Below, piece by piece: positions 36,691 to 56,096 of a stretch of DNA of 64,000 nt; position 1 is the first letter of the stretch, and every line of letters begins with the position of its first letter. The notes below the pieces were generated by a model, which was given only the letters and a program-made list of their open reading frames with translations, ran no database searches and had not been told where the DNA came from. Position numbers and translations under genes: made by a program. This DNA is from Lingula anatina (Eukaryota; Brachiopoda; Lingulata; Lingulida; Lingulidae): NCBI RefSeq assembly GCF_001039355.2, contig NW_019773516.1, positions 30,256-94,255 of the forward strand, read 5' to 3'.

Positions 36691-38191
36691 TGTAACCTTG
36701 TGAGATGCATGTTGCCATAACTGGTTTTATATGTGTAAGTGCAACAAATTTTTGTAATATCAGAATGTATTGACTATTTCCTAGCCTCAAAATGTTTAAC
36801 ATAGCTAAATGTTTGGATTGTAAGATGTTTTGCAGGATACAGTGAGTAAGAGCAATTTATAAAAAATTAATTCCAGTTTGGCACTCTTCGGAATGTTACT
36901 GATGCATTAAGAGCAATCTAAAAAAAATTAAGGAGGTAGTGCCTTTAAAGAAACCCCCCTCATGGATTTGATAAGTTTTTTAATGGTAATTAAGTATAAG
37001 GGTCCTATGATAAATGACCTGGGGTGGGTGAGTCAAAGTGTAGTTAAAGATAATTGTAGTTAAAAATTTATTACCTGTTTTAGAATTGATCACAGGCATA
37101 AGACATGTTTTACAGATTTTATTTAATTAATTTTGGGGGGTCAAGGTTTTCATTGCCCTTTTGTTTTTATTTATTTATTTTTATCTTTGAAAGTTTACAG
37201 AATTAGCTGGGTTAACATAAAAAGACCTTTTAAATTAAGTAAAATATTCATTACAAAAGTGTTTTAAGGGTTGGTAGGGTGGCATTAGGCTTAATTAACA
37301 TACTGTTTGTCAAGTAACTATTTATATGTGTACAAAAGAAAAAAAATGAAAAAAAAAAACGAGAGCACTTCATCGAAGTAGTAGCTGAATAATGAAATAA
37401 CAGTTTAGGGCAAGAACCCTATCACAGCTTGTTATGGTATCCTATGTGTGATCATGTCTACAATTTTGATTATTATTATTATTATTATTATTACTTGTTA
37501 AATAGTGTACAAATGTTGTAAAGCTACTCCCTGTGTATATATTTGTATGTGAATATTCACAGTTGTCATGGAAACCAACCTCTTCATACGAAAGTGTTTC
37601 TTATGATCGACCCAACGGAACGTTCCTATCACTCAAAGGTATTATTATATTATTTGTTAAATGTAAATGTTTACAGGTGTCTTTTAAATGAAAAATAGCT
37701 TTTAAAAACTGTTAAAAATTGTAATGAGACACCTAAATTAGTTTTAATCCTTGTCATAATATATATAAGTATCGGCAGCCAGCCATTCCCATTTCATCAT
37801 TTTTATTCATGTTTGATTGAGGAGTGAAACGCAAAAAGGATGAGTGGTGGTTGAAATTTTGTTAGTGTCATCGTTCTCTCAGTAAGTTCAAGAATATACT
37901 CATGGACGGTTAGATCCCCGCTATTACAGCCTGTACCGCAAGTTGGGTAGCTGTAGACTTTGTGTATAATTTCCCGTCCTCAATATACACGCCACCAGTG
38001 CCGCTGCCTCGCCTTTTTGTCGCCCCCCTCCTTAACGTACGGCATGGTTTGTGCATACACCACTCCTTATTACATCTACTACGTGTACCTTCTGTAGAAG
38101 ATTGACAGAATCGAACTGGAACATTTATATTTTGCATAAAATAAAAACATTGAAAATATATTTATTTTACGTTTGTTGTTGTTGCTTGCTT

Positions 38192-38226
<35 letters not shown>

Positions 38227-38977
38227 TTGATGCATATATAAAACGGGTTGCAAACTCACCTAGGTGTTAATTCTATTAACTTCGTGTTGTATGATAACTC
38301 TGTTAAAAGCTCGATAAATCATCTTACATCCAGTAACGTTTTTATTCACTTACAGGTTACATCATATAGAAAAGTACACCACTTCATGGATAATAGCTTC
38401 TGTGAAACGCGCCATCACAAATGTAGATATTATTGATTTTCTTATCCTCTTAGATTAAAAGGTTAGATACGTAAGAGTGGTTTTGACGTGAGTTTGGTAT
38501 ATACGACTATCTTTAGACTTGCATTTGGTCATAAAATCAAAAAGGTAGAATACCGGACAAAGTTGTGTCATAGCAAAACACAGTAGGGCCTAATAACTAA
38601 TATGCATTGTTATTCTCCGTTTTTCCTGGTCATTAGTCTAAAGGGTTAGATTCCATGACATATTTTACAACAATGTTATACATAATTTAATCAAGAGAAA
38701 ATTACTTCAATACTTCCCACGCTATTAGTTAAAATAATTGATTCAAAACAAGTGAAATTGCTGTAATGATCATTTGGTTCTAGTCATTAGTTTAGAACAT
38801 TCAACTCGTTTTCAAAGTATTGTGTATTTTGTCAGACGAAAGCATTCCGTACGCTGGCCTAAACACACGAAGCTATAGAATTCGATATTCATTATTTTGG
38901 TTTTGTTTCGAGACACGAAAATTCATCATTCTTTAGGTTTCAGTATCAAATATATTGTTATGTTCTAAAATATATTG
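38192..38977. repeat. First copy of an about 755-bp duplication ending at an N
   Basis: A (CT)n run (38192-38222) is followed by sequence (38223-38977) that reappears at 39056-39812 with a few percent of substitutions and small indels. The copy ends exactly at the single N at 38978. This looks like overlapping contig ends from two haplotypes placed side by side rather than a real tandem duplication. Confidence 0.9.
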
Positions 38978-38978
38978 N
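38978..38978. other. Assembly ambiguity / contig join (single N)
   Basis: A single N lies between two copies of the same sequence. It probably marks a scaffolding join of default length. Confidence 0.9.
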
Positions 38979-38984
38979 TTTTTT

Positions 38985-38988
<4 letters not shown>

Positions 38989-39059
<71 letters not shown>

Positions 39060-39812
39060 TTGATGCATATATAAAACGGGTTGCAAACCCACCTAGGTGT
39101 TAATTCTATTAACTTCATGCTGTATGATAACTCAGTTAAAAGCTCGATAAATCATCTTACATCCAGTAACGTTTTTATTCACTTACAGGTTACATCATAT
39201 AAAAAAATGTAAACCACTTAATGGATAATAGCTTCTGTGAAACGCGCCATCACAAATGTAGATATTATTGATTTTCTTATCCTCTTAGATTAAAAGGTTA
39301 GATACGTAAGAGTGGTTTTAACGTGAGTTTGGTATATACGACTATCTTTAGACTTGCATTTGGTCATAAAATCAAAAAGGTAGAATACCGGTCAAAGTTG
39401 TGTCATAGCAAAACACAGTAGGGCCTAATAACTAATATGCATTGTTATTCTCCGTTTTTCCTGGTCATTAGTCTAAAGGGTTAGATTCCATGACATATTT
39501 TACAACAATGTTATACATAATTTAATCAAGAGAAAATTACTTCAATGCTTCCCACGCTATTAGTTTAAATAATTAATTCAAAACAAGTGAAATTGCTGTA
39601 ATGATCATTTGGTTCTAGTCATTAGTTTAGAACATTCAACTCGTTTTCAAAGTATTGTGTATTTTGTCAGACGAAAGCATTCCGTACGCTGGCCTAAACA
39701 CACGAAGCTATAGAATTCGATATTCATTATTTTGGTTTTGTTTCGAGACACGAAAATTCATCATTCTTGAGGTTTCAGTATCAAATGTATTGTTATGTTC
39801 TAAAATATATTG
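38989..39812. repeat. Second copy of the about 755-bp duplication, with long (CT)n
   Basis: A (CT)n of roughly 33 units (38989-39056) leads into the second copy (39056-39812). The copy differs from the first at sites such as AACTCACC/AACCCACC and by a few-base indel near 39203. Sequence beyond 39812 is unique. Confidence 0.9.
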
Positions 39813-40364
39813 TTATGTTCTAAAACCGTATAATCCATCACTCTACCATAACATGCAATGAGTAACACTCATCGATTGGGCAGCTAAGTACCAGTAGCGC
39901 ACTGAAAGATTTTGACCAGGTCTAAAATTTTTAACCACGGTATTTTTTATGAAAGGTCTTAGATGAGTTCGTGGCATAAGGTCAATGAAAAATTGGATAA
40001 TGTAGGCAAAATTTAAATGTGAATATTCCCAATGGCATAGGCAGCTTTAAAACAACTTCCAGGGTGGCCGAACTGAGTTCAAACTCTGTGTTGTGACTAT
40101 TTCATTTTCATGTTTCTTTCTTGATCATCACACTTGACCAGTTGGGACCGAAAACATTCGTTTGAAAACCTTTTTTTTAATTGTTGAGATCCCTTTAAAT
40201 ATGACCAACATTCAAACTTATATATAAATGAAATTAAGATCTTGTTAGAATGTCTCAGACACACAAAGGCATTGATAAATAGGAAGCATCATCCCTTTCA
40301 AGGTTGTAGAAAAATATTTTCCCGTACCTGGAAGGGGGGGGGGTAATTGGAACTCGCTTTACAA

Positions 40365-40647
40365 TTTTTGAATTACAACCCATGTACACTTGTAGTAGGA
40401 TAAACCTTCAAGATTTAAATACAAAGCACAAAATTTTAAATACAAAATTCAGCAAATAACAGTCAAACATTAATAGAGCTAGGAGATCCGGGCCCCTGTC
40501 TTGGAAAATGTTCTTGTCATGACCCAAAATAATCGATGAAATAAACATCGGACTACGATCACGACAGAAAAAAAGGCTACTGGTAGAGGAATTAGAACAC
40601 AGGGGCAGACAACGAGGCCTATAATGTTATAATTGCAGGCCTATTCA
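40365..40647. repeat. First copy of a 283-bp exact duplication ending at an N
   Basis: This block begins TTTTTGAATTACAACCCATG and ends GGCCTATTCA just before the N at 40648. It is repeated, as far as I can read identically, at 40649-40931. Confidence 0.92.
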
Positions 40648-40648
40648 N
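40648..40648. other. Assembly ambiguity / contig join (single N)
   Basis: A single N sits exactly between two 283-bp identical blocks, as expected where overlapping contig ends were abutted instead of merged. Confidence 0.92.
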
Positions 40649-40931
40649 TTTTTGAATTACAACCCATGTACACTTGTAGTAGGATAAACCTTCAAGATTT
40701 AAATACAAAGCACAAAATTTTAAATACAAAATTCAGCAAATAACAGTCAAACATTAATAGAGCTAGGAGATCCGGGCCCCTGTCTTGGAAAATGTTCTTG
40801 TCATGACCCAAAATAATCGATGAAATAAACATCGGACTACGATCACGACAGAAAAAAAGGCTACTGGTAGAGGAATTAGAACACAGGGGCAGACAACGAG
40901 GCCTATAATGTTATAATTGCAGGCCTATTCA
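40649..40931. repeat. Second copy of the 283-bp exact duplication
   Basis: Same sequence as 40365-40647; unique DNA continues at 40932. No gene is visible in 40932-42317 apart from an (AAAT)n run near 41840-41880. Confidence 0.92.
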
Positions 40932-41843
40932 TTAATCTTCCTATGCTGACAAAGATCGATGATGCCTATATTGGGTGGGTAGACAAAAAAAGAGAGAACT
41001 GAACCATACCAAAATGGATACACTTTTAGTCTCGCTTGAGCAATGTTTTGGCGTTTTAACAAGGTATGCGATGTTTTTAGAAGTTATACAGTGCGTGTTA
41101 GAATGGCCAAAAATTAATTTTCCTGGCAGTTTCAGCAATTTTCTCTTTACCACCAAAGTGTACTCTTTGCATTGGCTATAATACGATTATTAAATCTGTT
41201 TGTGTTCTTTATTTTTTTTTTTATTTTACCGTAACAAATGAAGGTAACCAGATTCTAACTTCATCTCGTGAATGATACAAAAGCTGAAAATTTAAAATTC
41301 AAAAATGGGCTCATGGATCGCAATTCTGTGAACGGTCTTGGATGTAGCATACAATACATTGCTGATTAATGGAAAGAGTTGAAATTTCCAGGGAAATCAT
41401 AATGATGATTATAAACATTTAATGCTCGTTGTGCACCTTCGATCATTGTGTCTGGATCCGCTTAACTGAACACGTCCGTCAATTTAACCAGGAACTAATG
41501 GCCTTGATATAAACGAGACTGGAAACTGATGTCGTGAATCGGTCACTATTTCCGTAACCAAAGTTATCAAACAAACTGCTGTGCTTAGCAACCTTTGTTT
41601 AAGAAACTTTTGTAATGCTTTAACTACAAAATAATAGTAATAATGATAATTTTATATACAGGTGAAAATAAATCTGAAAATAATACGGAGTGCAAGGTGC
41701 TTGAATTCTTGATTCGCTTTGTGGCCAGCAATTCGTTTTTATAGTTTTTATTGGTGCAACCTAATTCCGAAATTGGGCCAAGTTGAATTCTTTCACTAAA
41801 CTTGAATGTACAATCTAGTGAACAGAGTTAAATTGTCATCAAA

Positions 41844-41878
<35 letters not shown>

Positions 41879-42317
41879 AAAGACAAGACTCCATGACATT
41901 TCATACGTTTTTGCATTTTTCACAATAGAAGAAAACTGAATTTTTTTCTCGGAATATAATGAATACAAACCTTGGTGATTAACATCATGCAAGCACTTAA
42001 TGAAACGACAGATCGCATGACGGAATGATCAACAACCATAATTCGTTTTATTCGTGTTGAAAGGAAGGCGCTTGGTGTACAGAACGCTGACAGAAAACAA
42101 CGTTAGGATGATTAATTCAACGTGCATTTTATGATCTCAGAGACTTGGAGGGAAAGATAACAAATTGGAAGCACGACAACTGAGTACAGAACGCCGAGTG
42201 ATTAACAAGCATTGTACGTGCACGCCGAGCCAGTTCGATGATTCGGGGCCATAGTTTTCCATGGCAAGTCTGGGGTTCTCAATAGAGTGAATAGACAGAG
42301 GGCAACGTCTTGGGATC

Positions 42318-42378
42318 ATGATCCTACATTTACTCATCATTTGCTTTTGTCTTGAGCGATGCCACACTTTAAATGAAG
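42318..42378 (+). CDS. Sushi-gene exon 1: signal peptide
   Basis: A 61-bp exon starts with ATG and encodes a hydrophobic leader of about 15 residues, ending in GAA G before GTGAGA. Joined to 42758 (after ATTTCAG) it gives LNEGSTPMPLGFWPL without a frame break. The exon is too short to be seen as a long open frame. Confidence 0.75.
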
Positions 42379-43456
42379 GTGAGACAAAACACTGGAACAA
42401 ACGTCAAATGGTGAAGTTGATATTTTAATTGCCCTTCTCTGTTTGAGCCATGTTTGACTACGATTCAAGGATTGGCTTGAATATGAAGGCAAACCCAGGC
42501 TAAATTCCGTATTAGTTATATTGTGCTTTTAGTGACCAAAGACAAACAACACTTTGAATTCATTATAAGTTTTAAAATAACAGTCGTTTTTACTGAAGCA
42601 ATAGTCGGACTGAATAATTCCGTACACATCAATTCTTTCAAGTTTGGCGACATATGTTAAGTAAACCGAAAATTGAGTATATGAGAATATGAAATACAAA
42701 TTAAATAGCATATCGTGGAAGCATAGCACTTATGAAAATATCTGATGGTAATTTCAGGTTCCACGCCAATGCCTCTTGGATTTTGGCCGCTTGATTCCGC
42801 TTTCCAAACGAAGGACATTTCAGGTTACGAGAATCACGGAATAACGGCCTGTGAGACCAACGGTTCAATCCCACCGGGTTTTACTCAAAATCCCTTATTT
42901 ATCACGTCATCTTGCTATGTCCAGATTCCCAATAATGGACAGTTAACCATTAACGGTTCATTTACGTTCCTTTTCATCATGCGGGCGGGCGACCCGGGAG
43001 CCGCATCTTCCCTTTTAACCTATACAAACGAACCTGGAAGCAAGGATGGTTTCTTTATTACTAAATCCAGCAATTATTATTTGGTATATTTCAATGGGTA
43101 CAAAATGGCTGAAATTTTTATAACGAGTATCAGTATCACCGATATGCAATGGCTGGCGTTTGCCGTAACCTATAATAGTTCAACCGGATATTTGAAATTA
43201 AAAACTCTGTATCTGGAGACTTCTGAAACGTTAGGCAACTGGACGGACACATATATTTTAAATGTGGGCTCCAGAAGGCCAGCGACGAACTATCCATATT
43301 TGTGGATAGGTGGTGAATTCAACAGTGTTTCATTATACCCTCTGCCTCCATTCGTCGGGGATTTTACATGCCTCCAAGTGTATAATTACGAACTAACAGA
43401 AATTGAACTGGTTACTGCTTTGAGCTATTGTGATGACGCTAGTAATGGTATAGTTG

Positions 43457-43508
<52 letters not shown>

Positions 43509-45984
43509 TTACACACACACACTTATAAGACAATTTTTAAAGCGATCATTTTTTCATTTCGTTCATTTTGTTTGTAATTCCACATTCAGTACAAAAACAC
43601 ACACGTGCACATAAACGTGTATTTGTGTGTAATCTTTTTTTTTATTTCTGTAGTCACCTTTCCAAATGGTAATGAAGACCATACAGGTCTTTCAAGTGAT
43701 ACAGTGACTGTGGAAACAATTGTTACAGACACAGATGTGATTGCAACGGAATCATATTATGAAACAACAGTGACGCTCACAAGCCTGGCTACCTCTACGA
43801 TGGTTTCAGGCTCTTTTACTGAAACCACTGAGGTATTGTTGACATTGTCATCTTCATCAGAAACGCCGTTTCACAATTCCGCCAAAGCACAAGCTTCAAC
43901 TTGGATAGAGGCCACATCTGGAACTGAAACGTCAACTAGAACAGAGAGTGGAGCAGAAATAGAAACTACAAACGCTATTAGCTCCCCTTCTTCCGCACCA
44001 ACACCTGAAACACCCAACACTTCGGATTCACCGGTCGTGACAGCGACTTATGAAGTTCTGTGCGTGGTGGTCCCAGTTGTGGGGAACGCAACAGCAGCTG
44101 GGACCTCTCCGATTTCTCCTTATATCGACGTGTCCATCACATACGTGTGCGACGACGGCCATCGGTTCCCCGGTGGACAGAGGTCAGCCACAACACGCTG
44201 TACTGGTGTCGGCTGGAGGCCCGTTTTGCCCGACTGTGAAGGTGAGCTGATTTATTGATTTTAGCCTTATTTGTTTTTTTACAAACGGAAACATATACCA
44301 TATCACTTACCCATAGGGTATGGCAAAATAGCCTTCGTATTTTTAGGGCCAGTTAGCATGCCTCTGCAAATATTAATTAGTGAACACTATTCTTATAAAT
44401 CCTACATGTAAAGATAGCTCCTATTAAGTTTATTTTGCACAGTCTGTATCAGTTATCCGCCTAAACTGTTACCGCGCTCCCACTTTTTAGTGCATGAAAA
44501 AGTTCATGTCCACACTGAAATGTGCACATCAACTTATAATGAACCAAAGTATATTGGTCTATGGTTTGGGTTAAATTTTTAGTCAGAAGCTGAAAATGCC
44601 CACTATATCAATCACACTTTAAAAGTCAAACACCGGGCATGGAAAAATAATGAATCTCATGTACCTGTAGGATCCCACTACTTCTAAATCGGCCACCATT
44701 ATCCGAAGAGAATACTGCCCGTCGCGGTTATATGAGCATAATATTAAAGGATGAATAAAGACGGAATGCAATCCATCTTTGTAGTGTTTCCACGTTTCCG
44801 AACGTGCGTTTTTGCCAAAGCGTTAAATGGCTTTGTCAGACAAAAACAACTTGGCCGAGGAAAAGGGTTTGCGCTTCAAGGAATATCAAACGTGTGCTGC
44901 AGCCCGTGAAAAAGACGTCGACGGACGTTGGGAGCTATGAAAAACAACATTTGTAAAAGATACTGCAACATTGCTGTCGTGCATTTTCTTGTTTTTAAGC
45001 TTTTGTAAGGATTGTGTCATAGATATAAATTGGTATGGCAAGCTGGCTTTCCTTTTTGATGTCAATTAAATAACATAAACTTCGTTCTCTTCACAGTTTT
45101 ATCATAATTCTTAACAATAAAACTCAAAATATATAATTTTTTAGTCAGATGCTTGGAACCCAGAAAAATTCAGAATGCAGTCTTTGTCTCAAACTGCACG
45201 GATTACATCTACGACTGTCGTCTGCTCTACACCTGCGTGAATGGCACGTCTTTCCCAGATGGCGCCACAGAACGCACAGTGCGATGTACAGAAAAAGGGG
45301 TCTGGAGTGCGCTCCATTTGAGTTCGTGTACAGGTAAATCCTCATACAATAACTTAACACGGGCCTTTCTCGACTTTAGCTATTTGAACAAGTACATTTT
45401 AGCCAAATAACAAACAATTTTAAAATTTACCTTTAGCTCTAATTACAAATAGAAAAAAAAATATATATAGTAATGTAAATAATATTATATATACCAAAGC
45501 TACAAGATAAAGTAACTGTTACAAAAATTCGTTTTCACTCTTAAAGGCTTTCACTCAACATTTCAATGTCAGCATAGATTTTTCGCTCACGCACATTAAA
45601 ATGTCGTAATACTGACTATTTAAAACGACTTACTAGTATACAAATACTGGATAATTGTTCTTTTACCTCCCAGATACTCAAATCGATGCAGTAACCCCCA
45701 GACCCCCGGGCTACCGTAAAGTCCCCCTGGAGGCCCCGCTGAGAGTCCTGATACCCTGCGGAACATTCGCGATCTTGGTTATATCTTCCATAGTCGGTGG
45801 AATATTTCTCAGCGATATTCCAACATTGTACAAGCACTCCAGGATAATAAGGCGGTGGATTCGCAGAAAATGCTGCGGAAAAAAACGAGTGATGCAGCAA
45901 GTCCCAGGGTCGCCCCTTGAACCACGTTTAAGAACTGGGCATAACCCAACACGAGCTTTACAGCAGAAGAATTTGCGGGAGTAG
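42318..45984 (+). CDS. Type I membrane protein: LamG/ConA-like, Ser/Thr-rich stalk, two sushi-like domains
   Basis: Five exons: 42318-42378, 42758-43447 (alternative donor after 43441), 43654-44241, 45145-45333, 45674-45984; 612 residues. All introns are phase 1, the usual mark of shuffled extracellular modules. Residues 1 to about 18 form a signal peptide (MILHLLIICFCLERC). About 27-245 is a LamG/ConA-like jelly roll (LGFWPLDSAFQTKDISGYEN). About 252-380 is Ser/Thr-rich and probably O-glycosylated. Two CCP-like modules follow (about 384-446 and 448-509), then a membrane helix (about 534-555) and a basic tail with RRKCCGKKR. In-frame TGA at 42288-42290 lies upstream of the ATG. The likely role is a cell-surface adhesion or recognition receptor; the ligand is unknown. 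I do not recognise a named orthologue. Confidence 0.82.
42758..43447 (+). CDS. Sushi-gene exon 2: LamG/ConA-like domain
   Basis: The exon encodes about 230 residues with the LamG-type opening FWPLDSAF, then DISGYENHGI, a strand YVQIPNNGQLTINGSFTF, and a closing CLQVYNYELTEIE. The C-terminal region has the Cys expected to close the fold. Several NxS/T sites suggest N-glycosylation. Donor choice is uncertain by six bases: either 43447 (GTATAG) or 43441 (GTAATG) keeps phase 1. Confidence 0.8.
43460..43522. repeat. (CT)n followed by (AC)n in intron 2
   Basis: A compound microsatellite directly after the exon 2 donor. The long open frame that runs into it is an artefact of the repeat. Confidence 0.95.
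43654..44241 (+). CDS. Sushi-gene exon 3: Ser/Thr-rich stalk and first CCP module
   Basis: After a TTTCTGTAG acceptor, about 130 residues very rich in Thr and Ser (with Glu) form a mucin-like stalk. A sushi-type module follows: Cys in LCVVVP, then ITYVCDDGHRFPGG, TRCTGVGWRP and a closing PDCEG. The four Cys, the Trp and the Tyr-x-Cys spacing fit CCP. Donor is GTGAGC after 44241, phase 1. Confidence 0.82.
45145..45333 (+). CDS. Sushi-gene exon 4: second CCP-like module
   Basis: A 189-bp phase 1-1 exon encoding one module: RCLEPRKIQNAVF, then YTCVNGTSFPDG, VRCTEKGVW and SSCTG. It has the four CCP cysteines and Trp, with an additional Cys pair (NCTDYIYDC) in the first loop that probably makes an extra disulfide. 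Confidence 0.8.
45674..45984 (+). CDS. Sushi-gene exon 5: membrane helix and cytoplasmic tail
   Basis: It encodes a Pro-rich juxtamembrane stretch, the helix VLIPCGTFAILVISSIVGGI, then a strongly basic segment (RIIRRWIRRKCCGKKR) consistent with the positive-inside rule. The Cys pair is a candidate palmitoylation site. The tail is about 57 residues and has no signalling motif that I recognise. TAG at 45982-45984. A possible polyadenylation signal lies at 46625-46630. Confidence 0.8.
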
Positions 45985-47257
45985 AAGTATCCAGCCATCA
46001 GCGAATACAAAACCATGTTAAGATAGTATTCATGTAATCTTATTTTCATTTCAATCAAAGGGTATTATTAATATAGCTTGAGCTCGTACTGTGGTAAAGG
46101 CCGATACAGATGAGGTGGCAAGTCCGAAATGCGCTTCAGGAAATACTGGAAAACAGTATCTGCAAGAAATCGCAAAACTAAACGGAACAGTCTTTAAAAG
46201 ATTGAACAATCACAAACTTTTACTCTGCGGTGGGGGTGGTTGAACTCCCGAGCCGAAAGCACGCTGAGTAGAGAGAGAACTGAAATTTTGCCTCTATTAC
46301 ACACGTTCATGAGGTTTAGAAACATTTAAAGCTCTCGATAGTATCAAGCCCACTGCACTTAGGTGACACACATAAAGATCAGCTCCTGTAGTCGTAGGCA
46401 CGTCAACATGCTGACAACAGGAAAAATGAAAAATACGATTCAGAAAAATGTTCTAAAAACACCATATCGATATTTATTTATCATGATGATCAATGAAAAC
46501 GGCCCACTCAAAACACACTGCGCACTTTAGAATTCATATTATATTACATTTACATTATATTATACAGTAATCTAGTAACACCCATTTGCTTGTGTAGGCT
46601 GAAATCTAAACTTTCTCTTTTTTGAATAAATGACTTCTATAACATGGGGCAAATGAACCCCAACAAAGGGAACTGGACATGGATACAACTGAGATCACCC
46701 GTAGTTTCACAGTTTACTGAAAACTCATTTCATTTCAGCATGCACCTGCCATTTCCAATCACAGTGAAACCCAGGGTGCTTCACAATTTTTTCCAGAAAA
46801 CCTCAAAGTAAGAAAGAGGAGAAACACAATTGTTCATACACTCTTGCTCCTAAGACAGAAATCTGTTTTTGGCAAGTCACACAATCAGAATTCCCAAATT
46901 CTCAGGATTAGTGTTCTTATGATTAGACTCCTCTACACCAGCATATTCTTGTGGCCACTGAAACCGTGATTAGATGTAGTTCAGGGTAACCCTTGTTATT
47001 CACTGTGTTACTCAAATAAATACATCTACTTTCTGTGTGTTCACACATGGCAAATGTTGCTATTGGTGTTTTATACAGCCCAGTATCTACACAATTTTAC
47101 AGGCAGGAAAGTTAAAGCTGTGGTAGCTTATTCAAATGTTTTGTCCTCCGACTTGTATTTTGACGCAGTATAACAGCTTTCAACAAAGAGTAGAGCACTA
47201 AGCTTGCATTAGGACAGCGCCACATTTCTCCAGTGTAAACACATGTGACTATCACTC
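45985..47257. other. Convergent intergenic region / 3' UTRs
   Basis: This lies between the sushi gene (plus) and CLPB (minus). AATAAA on the plus strand occurs at 46625-46630, and TTTATT (AATAAA on minus) at 46473-46478. If both are used the two transcripts would overlap tail-to-tail by about 150 bases. No coding sequence is seen. Confidence 0.4.
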
Positions 47258-54817
<7,560 letters not shown>

Positions 54818-55648
54818 TTCATACTTTAAAGTCAGTGGGTACTCGAAGTTAGTGGGTACTTTATAATGTTGCAAAAGCCTAGATAAATACTAGCTTTACC
54901 AAAGAAGCAGGTACATCCTATGTATGTTGTCGTCTAAAAGGGTACAATATTATGGTTAATACAGTCTTTTGTGTTGTTGCCCATCGGATTAAGATGATAA
55001 TTTTCAACTGTCGTTAAATCTGTGATACTAACTCAGGGTCAAGGTCGTAGCAGACAGCTGATCGTCGTTGAGTCAACTTTTACGTCTCACATATTCATCT
55101 CCAGTTAAGACTTCAAGGTGCTACACAGAGACAGAGGGACTTGAAATTCATTGTAAGTATTAATTTATTTTTTTGTAGAAATATTTAACACTACCGGTTT
55201 TAAAGCTAGAGAAAGATTTGCGTTTAATGTACATTTTGCCCTCGGCTCACGTCAAATATCTGTTTACAACAAAAGCCTTTGTTCCGCATCTACCTTAAAT
55301 TCTAATGTTATTGTTACGAAGGCTTTGTCAGATACGTTACCGTGGCAGCTAACTTCTAGTTTATCTGAAAATGTCCAGTAGGTGAAATGAGGACACATTT
55401 CTTAAAGTGGGACTTAATTGTTACCAGGACTATTAGTTGCTGTACTAGTACCTTTTAACCACTTATCATTTGTTACCATTTCCTATGACGCGTAGGCTTA
55501 GTAAAAACATGAGTATCCATACTTATGTGTATGTAGTAAAATTTCAAATTGAATCGTGGTTTAGGGTAAATGAATGGATAAATTATGTCAAGAAATGATG
55601 AATTTGGACTTTGAACTCCAGACACTTTCATCTACTCTTACTTTTCAG
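54818..55648. promoter_or_regulatory. Divergent CLPB / GNPDA promoter region with GNPDA 5' UTR exon
   Basis: The CLPB ATG (minus) and the GNPDA ATG (plus, 55649) lie 831 bases apart. A GTAAGT donor at 55153 following GAAATTCATT suggests a non-coding first GNPDA exon ending at 55152, since the GNPDA start codon lies directly at a splice acceptor. A GTCAAGGTC element at about 55038 is a nuclear-receptor-like half site, of unknown relevance. The transcription start sites are inferred. Confidence 0.5.
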
Positions 55649-56053
55649 ATGAGGTTGGTTATATTAGACAATTATGACAAAGTCAGTGAGTGGGCTGCTA
55701 GATATATAAAAAGGAGGATACTGGACTTTGAGCCAGGTCCAGATAACTATTTTACACTTGGACTTCCAACAGGTAATCGTTTTTTGCCATTTCTGGGTGT
55801 TTCTGTAACATTATTGTGGGTGTGTGGAATCCCTGGTGAAGCTTTCTTATCCTAAGTCATATTGATATTATACTACTTTATGATAAGTTGGTGAAGTTGG
55901 ATGGTTATTGTGGTTAGAAGATTTTTTGACTTTGTATTTGTTCTAAGATTGTCCATGCATGTCCTTTATAGACACAAAAAATCTGTTTGTATACCAGTAC
56001 CATTTCTTATGTGCTTAATAATATTCACAAAATAATAATAATAATATAACAAA

Positions 56054-56096
<43 letters not shown>

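Noticed and set aside
37909-38137. Minus-strand frame of about 75 codons, Arg-rich, with higher GC
   Set aside because: It does not resemble a known family and lies next to the probable assembly duplication; a chance frame is more likely.
38933-39118. Arg-Glu repeat protein on the minus strand
   Set aside because: It is merely a translation of the (CT)n microsatellite and contains the N.
42860-42885. GGTTCAATCCCACC resembling a tRNA T-arm
   Set aside because: It lies in the coding LamG exon and no cloverleaf can be formed around it.
54818-54874. Upstream extension of CLPB to 54874
   Set aside because: The codon there is TTG; the first ATG is at 54815-54817 and begins a good mitochondrial targeting sequence.
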